The notes under the pieces were generated by a model. It saw nothing but the letters and a program-made list of their open reading frames with translations. It did not search any database and was not told where the DNA came from. Positions 43,827 to 51,802 of a stretch of 64,000 nt of DNA are shown in pieces (the stretch's first letter is position 1; every line of letters begins with the position of its first letter). The stretch spans positions 81,367 to 145,366 of the forward strand of contig JAOPJY010000003.1 in NCBI GenBank assembly GCA_025517425.1, in the 5' to 3' direction. The position numbers and the translations under genes are program-made. The DNA comes from Halobacteria archaeon AArc-dxtr1. Lineage in GTDB: Archaea; Halobacteriota; Halobacteria; Halobacteriales; Natrialbaceae.

Positions 43827-44866
43827 CAGTCTCCCGGCTCAGTGCTCCTGCCAGGAGCCGGCTCCCCAATCGCGCTCTCGAGGTCGTACTCGTTGCCGGT
43901 GAGGACGAACAGTACCTCCTCTAACGGCGCCAGAATCTCGGGCACGATCTTCACGAGGAGATAGGTGATCCCGAGCAGAGCCACCACTGCCAGCAGCTGC
44001 GAGATGTAGTTGTGTGCGACGACGTAGGAGACGCGGTTGGCCTCAGTGCCCAAATAGGTCGTCATAAACGAGACGAGCCAGTCCTGCTGGAACCAGCCCC
44101 ACGGTGAGGCGAGGCCGATGAAAACGTTACGGGTGAGGTTCAGAAACCAGATGACGCCGATCGCGAGCGCAAATGCGGATACCTTTCGCTTGAGCGGTGC
44201 GGAGACGGAGGCGATGAGTCCGCCAAAGATTGCCATACTTCCCAGACCCGTACACGCGAGGACGATGTAGGTCGTCCGCCCGGTGGCGGTCTCATCAGGG
44301 TCGAAATCGAAGCGACTCTCGTAGCCGTTCGCGCCCTCGTTGATCCCGGGACTGTGACCGAGCAGTTCCATCCCGTAGTGGGTCTGGACCGCCGTCGTTT
44401 CGATGAGCCACCGGCGGACGAACGGGATCGTCTCGGCGGGGAGGTATATCAGCCCCATGATCGCCACCGCCTTGGTGAGCAACAGCAGCGACTCCCGCCC
44501 CTGGACGAGCAGGTAGCCGGTGTAAGCACACAGCGGCAGCGCCGCCAGCGCCAGTACGGTCTGGAGGGGACTCTGGACGTCGTAGTGGTAGTACGGAGCC
44601 ATCGTCAGCCAGAAGACGCCAAAGAGCACCCAGGCCACCGCGGCGGTGTACCGCGCCGGGTCGGGCGCTCCGCGCCATTGGAGAGCGATCGCCAGCACGA
44701 AGATCAGAATCGATCCCCACGCGAGGGCGTCGGTCGCCCCAATCGCACTCACGACGGCGACGACCGGTCCTGCCCCACCCTCGAACGCGGCCGACGTGAG
44801 CACCGATGAGTCGACCGTGGACGCGACACTCGATCCGCCCGCGTCCGCGACCGAGGTGGAGGGCAT
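43826..44866 (-). CDS. artA: Archaeosortase A
   Basis: This membrane cysteine protease/transpeptidase removes the C-terminal PGF-CTERM tail of surface proteins, such as the S-layer glycoprotein, and enables lipid anchoring. The 346-residue protein has about eight helices and the catalytic triad: Cys205 in VLACTGLGSM, Arg246 in FLNLTRNVFIG and His285 in SYVVAHNYISQ. The start at 44866 (MPSTSVADAGG) is preferred. An archaetidylserine decarboxylase gene, from the pathway ArtA processing depends on in Haloferax, is at the left edge of the window. Confidence 0.92.
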   Translation of the reverse strand: MPSTSVADAGGSSVASTVDSSVLTSAAFEGGAGPVVAVVSAIGATDALAWGSILIFVLAIALQWRGAPDPARYTAAVAWVLFGVFWLTMAPYYHYDVQSPLQTVLALAALPLCAYTGYLLVQGRESLLLLTKAVAIMGLIYLPAETIPFVRRWLIETTAVQTHYGMELLGHSPGINEGANGYESRFDFDPDETATGRTTYIVLACTGLGSMAIFGGLIASVSAPLKRKVSAFALAIGVIWFLNLTRNVFIGLASPWGWFQQDWLVSFMTTYLGTEANRVSYVVAHNYISQLLAVVALLGITYLLVKIVPEILAPLEEVLFVLTGNEYDLESAIGEPAPGRSTEPGD

Positions 44867-45013
44867 GATGTTCACGTCGTGACGACGGACTCGCGTAGCA
44901 TCAACTTGACGCCTCGCATCGAACGTCGCAATTCGCTCCCTCACGAGGAGTGTGTGCGGATGACGGGGCCGCGGACCGCGCACCTTTTTGACGCCCACCC
45001 GAGAGGTATCGGT

Positions 45014-45793
45014 ATGGTCGACGTCCTCGATAGCAAGCGATCCGCGACTCGTTTTCGGATCTTAGTCCAGATCGCCCAGCGCCAGCCCGCGGTCAGCCAG
45101 GGGGAGATCGCAGACGAGGTCGGCGTGACGAGCCAGGCGGTCAGCGAGTACATCCGCGAACTCGTCGATGACGGACTCGTCGAGAAGGAGGGGCGATCGC
45201 GCTACCGAGTCACCAAGGAGGGCGTCGACTGGCTCTTCCAGGCAGCCGACGCAGTCCGGCGCTTTGCTGACCACGTCACCGAAGACGTCCTCGCGACGAT
45301 GAGCGAGGACGCTGCGATCGCTACCGACGACGTAACCGAGGGCGAGACTGTCTCCCTCTCGGTTCAAGATGGGCTGCTCCACGCTACTCCCGGCGAGGAG
45401 GGGCCCGCCACAGGCGTCGCGACGACCGACGCTGCTGCCGACACCGACGTCGGCGTCACGAGCTTCGAAGGCGTCATCGACCTCGAACCGGGTACTGTCA
45501 CCGTTCTTCAGGTGCCAGCGGTCAGAGCCGGCGGCAGCCGAGCGATCGACGACGACGCCGTCGCCACACACTGCGAGGACGCGGATCTCGTCGCCGCAAG
45601 CGGCATTGAGGCCATCGTCGCCTCTCGGCGAGCGGGCAGCGAGCCCGCAGTTACCTTCGGCGTTGGCGGTGTCGCGGCCGACGCCGCCGAGCGCGGGCTC
45701 TCAGTGACCGTGGTCGCGACGACCGACGTGGTCGGCCGAGTCACCGACGCGCTTCGGGACGCCGAGGTGGCCTACGAGGTTCTCGAGGGGTAA
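45014..45793 (+). CDS. MarR-like regulator with DUF7839-type C-terminal domain
   Basis: The 259-residue protein has an N-terminal winged helix (VDVLDSKRSATRFRILVQIA then EIADEVGVTSQAVSEYIREL) and a C-terminal domain of about 150 residues with Ala/Val/Gly-rich beta-alpha units that probably senses a ligand. It lies divergent to artA with 147 bases between the starts, so it may regulate artA or itself. The ATG at 45014 is preferred. The DUF number is from memory. Confidence 0.85.
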   Translation: MVDVLDSKRSATRFRILVQIAQRQPAVSQGEIADEVGVTSQAVSEYIRELVDDGLVEKEGRSRYRVTKEGVDWLFQAADAVRRFADHVTEDVLATMSEDAAIATDDVTEGETVSLSVQDGLLHATPGEEGPATGVATTDAAADTDVGVTSFEGVIDLEPGTVTVLQVPAVRAGGSRAIDDDAVATHCEDADLVAASGIEAIVASRRAGSEPAVTFGVGGVAADAAERGLSVTVVATTDVVGRVTDALRDAEVAYEVLEG

Positions 45794-46040
45794 TACGTCA
45801 CCAGCTGTCGAGGGTGAGTCGAGCAACCGTCGGTATGTTCTATGTCACGAACAGCGCTTGCCGAACCCAACACCAACTACTTCCGTACGCGCCCTGTTGT
45901 CTACTGTATCTTCGACCAGGTCGCGTGCTTGGGCGGCCAGGTCCCGTTCTCGTATCGATGCCGGGAGAGACAGACGACAGACGCCACGGCGCCTCAGCGC
46001 CGGTTCGACGACCCGACCGGATGCGGATAACAGACACACT

Positions 46041-46754
46041 ATGGAGACCAACGACGTACACCGACGATGGGCGGGCCGCTCGACTGCGTACTCACCGGAG
46101 TACTACGCGTACTACGGACCGAACGAGACGAGCGAGTTGCTCCGCTCACACCTCGAGGCGACCGTTGGAACGGACGCAACCGTCTTAGAGCCCGGTTGTA
46201 GCGCCGGACGCCACCTCGCACACTTACACGAGCATGGGTTCCGCGACCTCTCGGGAATCGACCTGAACGACGAGAGCTTCGACGTCCTTGCCGAGAACTA
46301 TCCGGGGCTGGCTACAGACGGATCGTTCTACGCCGACGCGATCGAAGCGATCGTCCCCGAGTTCGACGACGGCGCGTTCGACGCGGTCTACACCGTCGAG
46401 ACGCTCCAACACATCCCGCCGGAAAACGACGACGCGTTCGCAGAGCTAGCCCGGATCGCCGACGACACGATTGTGACGGTCGAGAACGAAGGCCACACCG
46501 ACGGCGAAGCCGGGAACGCTGACGACGAAGCCGGGAACGCCGACAACGACGTCGGGAGCTGCGATACTGAGACCGAGGACTCCGATAACGACGCCGGACA
46601 GCCCGTCGACGAACACGTCAGCTACGTCGACGACGGGATCCCACTCTACCACCGGCGCTGGGACCGCGTCTTCGAGACGTTAGGGTTCGTCGAGCGCGAG
46701 TCGCAGTCGCTAGAGCGGGATACCCTCAGGGTGTTCCGTCGACCGGAACGGTAG
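46041..46754 (+). CDS. Class I SAM-dependent methyltransferase with an acidic insert
   Basis: The 237-residue enzyme has motif I as TVLEPGCSAGRHLAHL (about 48-63), an acidic loop at LSGIDLNDESFDVLA, and FDAVYTVETLQHIPPE as post-I/II. Between strands near residues 155-195 it carries an acidic, low-complexity insert with EAGNADDEAGNADNDVG, encoded by a 21-base DNA repeat. The substrate is unknown. The ATG at 46041 is preferred; the upstream frame is Arg-rich. Confidence 0.83.
   Translation: METNDVHRRWAGRSTAYSPEYYAYYGPNETSELLRSHLEATVGTDATVLEPGCSAGRHLAHLHEHGFRDLSGIDLNDESFDVLAENYPGLATDGSFYADAIEAIVPEFDDGAFDAVYTVETLQHIPPENDDAFAELARIADDTIVTVENEGHTDGEAGNADDEAGNADNDVGSCDTETEDSDNDAGQPVDEHVSYVDDGIPLYHRRWDRVFETLGFVERESQSLERDTLRVFRRPER
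46506..46547 (+). repeat. 21-base tandem repeat in the methyltransferase insert
   Basis: Two units (46506-46526 and 46527-46547) differ at two bases and encode EAGNADD and EAGNADN. Confidence 0.85.
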
Positions 46755-46789
46755 CGTCGGCACGAAGCGAACAGGTTCGGATCGGCATC

Positions 46790-46837
46790 GATTCCAGATC
46801 GGCTCGATTCCAGATTGGTGCGATTCCGGGTCGGCAC
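46790..46837. repeat. Three imperfect 16-base tandem units after the methyltransferase gene
   Basis: The units begin GATTCC at 46790, 46806 and 46822. A T-run follows at 46840-46844. They may be part of a terminator or a microsatellite. Confidence 0.7.
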
Positions 46838-46907
46838 GGTTTTTCGCGAGCGAACGGCCTCCGACCGGCGGACGGTTCCCGGCCGCGAGCAGTTCCGCCC
46901 GAACGAG

Positions 46908-47078
46908 CTACGGCTCGTCGCGTCGGTGGCCCTCCGATGCCTCCTCGAGAGTTCGGTCTGCTTCGGCCGACCGTTTGTGCTGTGGCGAGGTGATCGCCTC
47001 GCCGGTGCCTTCGATGCGCTCCTCGGCGTCTTCGACGGCGATCCACTCCCGTACCCAGGCGATAGTCGATCGAAGCAT
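46908..47078 (-). CDS. Small hypothetical protein
   Basis: The 56-residue product begins MLRSTIAWVREWIAVEDAEE and continues RIEGTGEAITSPQHKRSAEA and ends GHRRDEP. The codons and the charge pattern fit a haloarchaeal protein, with a helical N-terminus and a flexible charged tail. No family is recognised. It lies in the otherwise non-coding space between the methyltransferase and PAC2 genes. Confidence 0.55.
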   Translation of the reverse strand: MLRSTIAWVREWIAVEDAEERIEGTGEAITSPQHKRSAEADRTLEEASEGHRRDEP

Positions 47079-47130
47079 ATCGCTACCGTAGACGCAGTCG
47101 GTGAAAATACTTCCACAGTGACAAGTCCAC

Positions 47131-47901
47131 TCAGCCGATGTATCGCAGATCCTCGTCCATCGGGACGTCCATTCCCTGTTGCTGTTGTTCCATCTCTTCT
47201 ATCTTCCCGATGACTTCCTCCATCTCCTCTGCGCGCTCGTCTAAACTCTCGTAGTCGATTTCGAAGCCGAGCACTTCCTCGAGCACTTCCAGAACGGCAC
47301 GGGCGCTTTTCGGATCGACGAGATACCCGCTGGTTTCGCCCATGAGGCAGGCAGCGTCGACACCCCGGCGGGCACCGAGGCCAAGCAGGAGTCCGGAGAC
47401 GCCGACGATCCCGCCTGCGGGCTCGTTCTCCCGGAACTCGACGCCAGCCTCCTCGAGTGGCTCACGCAGGGGGTCGTCGGTCACGGCGCCGACGACGGCG
47501 TACTCGTCGATCAGTTCGCCGGTCGGCACCCCGCCGAGAGCGTACGCTTCGGACGCGCCGAAGCTCTCGGCGATGTCGAGAAACGCACTCGTCAGCAGGT
47601 AGTGTCCGTCGTTCGTCTGGGCCTGGTGATCACCCGTAAGCACGAGTAAGTCCCGACCGTCCGAGGGCGTGATCGCGTGGACGGTCGCACACGTTAATGA
47701 CGCGACGCCGTCCTCAACGGTAACCTGCGGGGGGAACTCTCGCGAGTAGATCCGCCGAACGAGCGTGGCCTCGTCGGCGAACTCCTCGAGTATGTGATCG
47801 GCAACCAGCTTGCCGACGTGCCCGACACCGGGCAGCCCCTCAAGAAGAACGGGATCATCCAGTGTCACCTCGGCGACTGCGTCGATCTCGAGTTCGTCCA
47901 T
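47131..47901 (-). CDS. Proteasome assembly chaperone (PAC2) family protein
   Basis: The 256-residue protein has the PAC2 core: LLEGLPGVGHVGKLVADHIL, later PPQVTVEDGVASLTCATVHA, and YALGGVPTGELIDEYAVVG. Family members are thought to help proteasome or related complex assembly. The C-terminal coiled coil (ERAEEMEEVIGKIEEMEQQQ) may mediate self-association. It is the downstream member of the run of minus-strand genes that includes nop10. Confidence 0.9.
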   Translation of the reverse strand: MDELEIDAVAEVTLDDPVLLEGLPGVGHVGKLVADHILEEFADEATLVRRIYSREFPPQVTVEDGVASLTCATVHAITPSDGRDLLVLTGDHQAQTNDGHYLLTSAFLDIAESFGASEAYALGGVPTGELIDEYAVVGAVTDDPLREPLEEAGVEFRENEPAGGIVGVSGLLLGLGARRGVDAACLMGETSGYLVDPKSARAVLEVLEEVLGFEIDYESLDERAEEMEEVIGKIEEMEQQQQGMDVPMDEDLRYIG

Positions 47902-47970
47902 ACCGGATGGGTGACGGCGAGACGTAAGTGCGCATCGGTGTCACACCGAGAGATCGAGAATCGGGACCGG

Positions 47971-48147
47971 TTACTGGCGACGCTTGAGCGCGCGCCGGTA
48001 CTCACCGTGGGGATCTTCGGGATCAAACGGTGCAGGAGCACTGTTGACCGCCGGTTCGCCACACTCCGGACAGCTATCTGAGAGCGTATACACCGGGCGG
48101 TCGTGGACGTCCTGCCACGCCGAACAGATCCGAATGTCGGATTTCAT
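47971..48147 (-). CDS. nop10: H/ACA ribonucleoprotein protein Nop10
   Basis: Nop10 is the small zinc protein of the H/ACA guide-RNA pseudouridylation complex. The 58-residue product starts MKSDIRICSAWQDVHDRPVY, has a Cys-x2-Cys pair in SCPECGEP, and ends with the conserved FDPEDPHGEYRRALKRRQ. It sits 29 bases behind aIF2-alpha on the same strand, in the conserved archaeal cluster with S27e and L44e. Confidence 0.93.
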   Translation of the reverse strand: MKSDIRICSAWQDVHDRPVYTLSDSCPECGEPAVNSAPAPFDPEDPHGEYRRALKRRQ

Positions 48148-48176
48148 GTGCGAGATCGATGTCGCCTGCGGGCCGG

Positions 48177-48977
48177 TTACTCGTCGTCGCTGCGACGCTC
48201 GCGGTGGTACTCGCCGTCGCCGCCCTCTGACTCGACTGCGGCGATGGCCCGCTGTGCGCTCTCTTCGAGCTGGGCCTCGGCAGTCTTGTAGTTGGGAGCT
48301 TTCACTTTGATGCGGTACTCGGGGGCACCGACGTAGGTGACGTCGAGTTCGACCTCCTCGGGGACCTCGCCGTTGCCGGCGGCGGCCTCAAGCGCCTGGC
48401 GAATGCCGTCGACGCCGCTCGCAGAGGGATTCTCGAGGTCGACGTAGCCGGTGACGTTGACGTAGGGCACCGAGACGTTCTCGCGAGCGGTCTCGACGAC
48501 GGCCTCGATCTCCGCATCGTCGAGGTCCGTGCCGTCGATGGCCTCCGCCCCGTGGATCGCCGCCTGTTTGAACGCGGCGTACAGCGAGGGGTGCGTGGTG
48601 AGCAGTTCGTTCGCGATCGCGGTGTACTCCTCGTCGTCGATCTCCTCGCCGAAGGCGAGTTCCATCCAGTTGTCCGCTTTCTGCTCGTTTTTCCACTCCT
48701 GGATCTTATCGGAGCGCTGGTGGTCGTTGACGTCTTTCAGCGAGAGATCGATCTGCTGGGCGTCCTCGTCGACATCTAGAACCTTACAGACGACGATCTG
48801 GCCCTCGCGGACGTGGTCGCGGACGTTCTTGATCCAGCCGGAGGCAACCTCCGAGATGTGGATGAGCCCGCGCTTATCCTGGTACTCCTCTAGGTCGGCG
48901 AAGACGCCGAAGTCTTCGATCTCGTCGATCTTGCCGACGACGAGTTCGCCGGGGTCGGGCCAGCCGCTGTACTTCAT
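48177..48977 (-). CDS. Translation initiation factor aIF2, alpha subunit
   Basis: This subunit of the initiator-tRNA-binding factor has 266 residues. The N-terminal S1 domain ([20 protein letters not shown] onward) is followed by a helical middle and the alpha/beta C-terminal domain ([20 protein letters not shown]). The start at 48977 is the family start; the longer open frame is Arg-rich. It overlaps the S27e stop by four bases (ATGA). Confidence 0.95.
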   Translation of the reverse strand: MKYSGWPDPGELVVGKIDEIEDFGVFADLEEYQDKRGLIHISEVASGWIKNVRDHVREGQIVVCKVLDVDEDAQQIDLSLKDVNDHQRSDKIQEWKNEQKADNWMELAFGEEIDDEEYTAIANELLTTHPSLYAAFKQAAIHGAEAIDGTDLDDAEIEAVVETARENVSVPYVNVTGYVDLENPSASGVDGIRQALEAAAGNGEVPEEVELDVTYVGAPEYRIKVKAPNYKTAEAQLEESAQRAIAAVESEGGDGEYHRERRSDDE

Positions 48978-49147
48978 CGTGATTCGACTGTCTCGACGAT
49001 CTCGTGGTCGATCTCGGCGTTGCCGCCGGTCGGCCGCGCGAGCGTCGTTCCGCAGACGGCGCAGGCGACCTCGGTCGACGCCTTGCCGAAGACGACCTGT
49101 TCGTTCTCGCAGTCCCCACAGCGGACGGAGTAGAAGTTTCCTGCCAT
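48974..49147 (-). CDS. rps27e: 30S ribosomal protein S27e
   Basis: The 57-residue zinc protein starts [20 protein letters not shown] and has Cys-x2-Cys pairs in CGDC and CAVC, the ribosomal S27e zinc ribbon. It lies five bases behind L44e and overlaps aIF2-alpha, so the three genes form one translation operon. Confidence 0.93.
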   Translation of the reverse strand: MAGNFYSVRCGDCENEQVVFGKASTEVACAVCGTTLARPTGGNAEIDHEIVETVESR

Positions 49148-49152
49148 AGAAA

Positions 49153-49437
49153 TCACTCCTGGAACTCGAGTCGGCCAGCGCGCCATCCCTCGCGGAGGTG
49201 GGCCTTGCCACACTCGCTGCAGCGGTACTTGAGGTCGGTCTTCTTCGTCGGCTTGTTTCCACTGGGCACCTTCGAGAACTTCCCGGAGTTCCCGATGGAG
49301 GCGGTCTGGCGCTTGCGCTGGCGGTCAGCGACCTTCTTCATTCCCGTCGAACGGCCGGTTCGGACCTTCTCGACTTCGTGTTCGTGGTGTGCGTTACAGT
49401 GCGGGCAGTACGTGTTGAATCGGCGTGGCATCTGCAT
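49153..49437 (-). CDS. rpl44e: 50S ribosomal protein L44e
   Basis: The 94-residue protein starts [20 protein letters not shown] and ends [20 protein letters not shown], with two Cys-x2-Cys pairs for zinc. Haloarcula L44E has the same opening, so the first ATG is kept. It heads the operon L44e-S27e-aIF2a-Nop10. Confidence 0.96.
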   Translation of the reverse strand: MQMPRRFNTYCPHCNAHHEHEVEKVRTGRSTGMKKVADRQRKRQTASIGNSGKFSKVPSGNKPTKKTDLKYRCSECGKAHLREGWRAGRLEFQE

Positions 49438-49617
49438 GGGTAGTTCTCTTGGACGGGGCTACGATAGCCCCGCTTAAAACCCGTTTGGTTCGCAATCGAC
49501 GGCGGTTTCGCCCGCGGGTGAGGCCAAACCGGCCACAGTCGCGACGAAACCGGCACTTCTCGAGACCACACTCACCCCTTCGAAGCGTTTAATCCGGGGC
49601 CCGCCGAAGCCGACAGT

Positions 49618-49884
49618 ATGAAGCGGCTCATCATCCATGGCGATCCCGGCATCCGGAAAGGGGCGATCGTCGACGTCGACGGAGAGGAGCTGGTCTGTTT
49701 CGCCGTCAGCCGAAACGGCGAGTGGCACGGCCCCGAGGAGGTCCAGTTGTGGTGTACCGTCGGCGACGCCGACGAGTTCGAGGACTTCGAGCGCCAAGAT
49801 TACGTTCCGCATTTCCTCGATGTCGAGCGTGTCGACGCCGCGGACGTCGGTGTGGTCCGCGCAGCCGGCGAGCTGACAGTGTAA
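49618..49884 (+). CDS. HAH_0734 family protein
   Basis: The 88-residue product starts MKRLIIHGDPGIRKGAIVDV and continues with ELVCFAVSRNGEWHGPEEVQ, the family pattern as I remember it. It is a small cytosolic acidic protein of unknown function. It is divergent from L44e. Confidence 0.8.
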   Translation: MKRLIIHGDPGIRKGAIVDVDGEELVCFAVSRNGEWHGPEEVQLWCTVGDADEFEDFERQDYVPHFLDVERVDAADVGVVRAAGELTV

Positions 49885-49962
49885 GTTGCCACCCGAAAAT
49901 CCGTTTTCCACGCACCGGTCGACAGAACGTTTTTCACCTCGCAATGGGATCGATACGGACGA

Positions 49963-50736
49963 ATGACCCCGACGGTCGGTATCGTCGTCCCCGCATTTCG
50001 GCCCGACGTCGATGTTCTCGGCGCGTACGTCCGTGAGATCGACGACGCACTTGCTCCCGACACGATCCGGATCGAACTCGACGAGCCACGGGAGGGGACG
50101 GTCGAGTCGCTATCGGCTCTGCCGGCGATGGTCAACGCTGTTCCCGAGCGACGGGGAAAGGGCGCGGCGATCACGGCGGGGTTTTGCGCACTCGAAACCG
50201 ACGTCCTCGCGTTCGTGGATGCGGACGCCAGTACCCCAGTCGACTCCCTCGTGCGCGTCGTCGATCGGGTTCGAGGCGGCGAAACGGCGGTCGCGACTGG
50301 CTCCCGGCGCCACCCGGAGGCCGAGGTGACGACCCACCAGTCGCGGCTCCGGCGACGACTCGGCGACGGCTTTGCCTGGCTGGCCCGCCACGTCCTCAGC
50401 CTCTCGCTTTCTGACTACCAGTGTGGCGCGAAGGCGATCGACGCGACGGCCTGGGCGGACGTACGCGGCCACCTCCGCGAACCGGGGTTCGCCTGGGACG
50501 TCGAGTTCCTCGCCGTCGCCGACGCGCTCGGCTACCGGGTCGAGGACGTGCCGATTACGTGGGCCGACGCTCCCGAGTCGACGGTCTCGACGGTCGGAAC
50601 GGGGAGGGAACTCGTCACTGGACTGTTCGCGACGCGCCACCGTGTCAAACGACTTCGCGGTGATCGTATTCGCCTTCCGCTCCCCACACGACGGTCCGCG
50701 CCGGAACCGCTCGTCGATCGCGTCCGCAAGCGATGA
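49963..50736 (+). CDS. Family 2 glycosyltransferase
   Basis: The 257-residue protein has the GT2 fold with VGIVVPAFRPDVDVLGAYVR, a nucleotide-sugar Asp motif AFVDADASTP (DxD) and a later SDYQCGAKAIDATAW. It probably makes dolichyl-phosphate sugar or a similar lipid-linked sugar. It overlaps the GtrA gene by four bases (ATGA), an association also seen in glycan modification systems. Confidence 0.85.
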   Translation: MTPTVGIVVPAFRPDVDVLGAYVREIDDALAPDTIRIELDEPREGTVESLSALPAMVNAVPERRGKGAAITAGFCALETDVLAFVDADASTPVDSLVRVVDRVRGGETAVATGSRRHPEAEVTTHQSRLRRRLGDGFAWLARHVLSLSLSDYQCGAKAIDATAWADVRGHLREPGFAWDVEFLAVADALGYRVEDVPITWADAPESTVSTVGTGRELVTGLFATRHRVKRLRGDRIRLPLPTRRSAPEPLVDRVRKR

Positions 50737-51185
50737 TCGACTCGCTTGGGGAGTTCCTCGCGACGCGTCTGTCGGCGCTGCGCGCCCCGAAGCGATTCAC
50801 CCAGTTCGCCGGCGTCGGCTTCGTGGGTGCCGCCGTCGACAACGTCGTCCTCTTCGCGCTCGTTTCCGCGACCGCGCTCGGCCCCGTTGGCGGGAAGGTC
50901 GTGGCCTGGGTCGTTGCCATTGGCGTCATCTTCGCGATCAACGAACGCTGGACGTTCGCAGCCTACGGCTCCGTCGGGAGGCGTTCGCTGGGCTACCGGC
51001 TGCTGCGGTCGTACGTGGTCCGCTTTGGCGGCTTTCTGGTGACGCTTTCGGTGCTTACGATCCTCGTCTACTGGGCCGGAATCTGGTACATCGTGGCGAA
51101 CCTGATCGGGATCGGCGTCGGGTTCTTCGTCAACTACACCGCAGAGAGTCTCTACACCTGGCGGGTCCACCACGAGTCACCGTAG
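50733..51185 (+). CDS. GtrA-family membrane protein
   Basis: The 150-residue protein has four membrane helices and the family features FTQFAGVGFVGAAVDNVVLF, WVVAIGVIFAINERWTF and GIGVGFFVNYTAESLYTWR. GtrA-like proteins are proposed to flip lipid-linked sugars. The coupled glycosyltransferase gene supports that idea. A tRNA gene begins 65 bases after the stop. Confidence 0.85.
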   Translation: MIDSLGEFLATRLSALRAPKRFTQFAGVGFVGAAVDNVVLFALVSATALGPVGGKVVAWVVAIGVIFAINERWTFAAYGSVGRRSLGYRLLRSYVVRFGGFLVTLSVLTILVYWAGIWYIVANLIGIGVGFFVNYTAESLYTWRVHHESP

Positions 51186-51249
51186 CACGAAACCCGCATC
51201 AGGCGTCCGAATCACAACCCTTAACTGTGGAACCGGGTTACGATCTGGT

Positions 51250-51324
51250 AGCGGGATGGGATAGCCAGGAGATTCCGGCGGGCTCATAACCCGCAGATCG
51301 GTAGTTCAAATCTACCTCCCGCTA
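51250..51324 (+). tRNA. Initiator tRNA-Met (anticodon CAT)
   Basis: The 75-base gene has acceptor AGCGGGA/TCCCGCT, the anticodon stem GCGGG/CCCGC around CTCATAA and the T arm GGTAG TTCAAAT CTACC. The A1 start, the GGG/CCC pairs in the anticodon stem and the overall sequence fit archaeal initiator tRNA. CCA is not encoded. Confidence 0.93.
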
Positions 51325-51802
51325 TGTTTTGGCGCGAACAAGTTCGTGAGCGTCACCCATAGCACAGTGGTAGTTTGAACCAGGGAGCAGTTCTGCTGCG
51401 ACCGTGGTTCAAATCTACCTCCCGCTACTTTTCATGGATTCAAACGCGAGCGAGGAGTGAAACGACGAGTGAGTGCTGAATCCGTGAAAAGACGACGAGT
51501 GGATTTGAAGTAGACCACGAGCGGCCGAAGGGAGCGACGTGGGCATAGTTCAAATCTACCTCCCGCTATGTTTTGGCGCGAACAACTTCGTGAGCGCCAC
51601 CCATAGCACAGTGGTGATTTGAACGAGAGAAGACGCGCGCAGCAGAGCGAGCACGTCTTCGCGTCGTTCAAATCTACCCACACTGCTTCCATCCACTGTC
51701 AAACATCGAACGACGCGTCCAAAATCGGTACACTGGGACCGTAACTAAAACCGGTCCAACGTTGGCAACCGTTTATGTGCAATCGCTCCCTCTACTATTT
51801 CG
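51325..51802. other. Gene-free region behind the initiator tRNA
   Basis: Apart from the hairpin array listed separately (51368-51681), this region carries no gene. The promoter of the formamidase gene lies at its end; a TATA-like TTTATGTG is at about 51771-51778. Confidence 0.7.
51368..51681. repeat. Three hairpins built from the initiator tRNA 3' end
   Basis: Each unit has an inverted copy of the T-arm sequence (GGTAG-TTTGAAC type) followed by a spacer and a direct copy (GTTCAAATCTACC plus, in the first two, TCCCGCTA). Direct copies lie at 51407-51427, 51546-51568 and 51666-51678. The second extends downstream to repeat about 79 bases (51302-51380 with 51546-51624). The last spacer contains CGCGCGCAGC from 51634 and AGCGAGCACGTCT to 51658, shared with the tRNA-Arg locus. 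Confidence 0.85.

Noticed and set aside
45845-46051. Minus-strand frame with a segment resembling a TFB cyclin helix (RLSLPASIRERDLAAQ).
   Set aside because: The similarity is short, there is no good start, and it overlaps the methyltransferase start. Treated as chance or a weak remnant.
51250-51681. Integrated provirus or plasmid at the initiator tRNA.
   Set aside because: There is no integrase and no cargo gene between the copies; only short hairpins are present.
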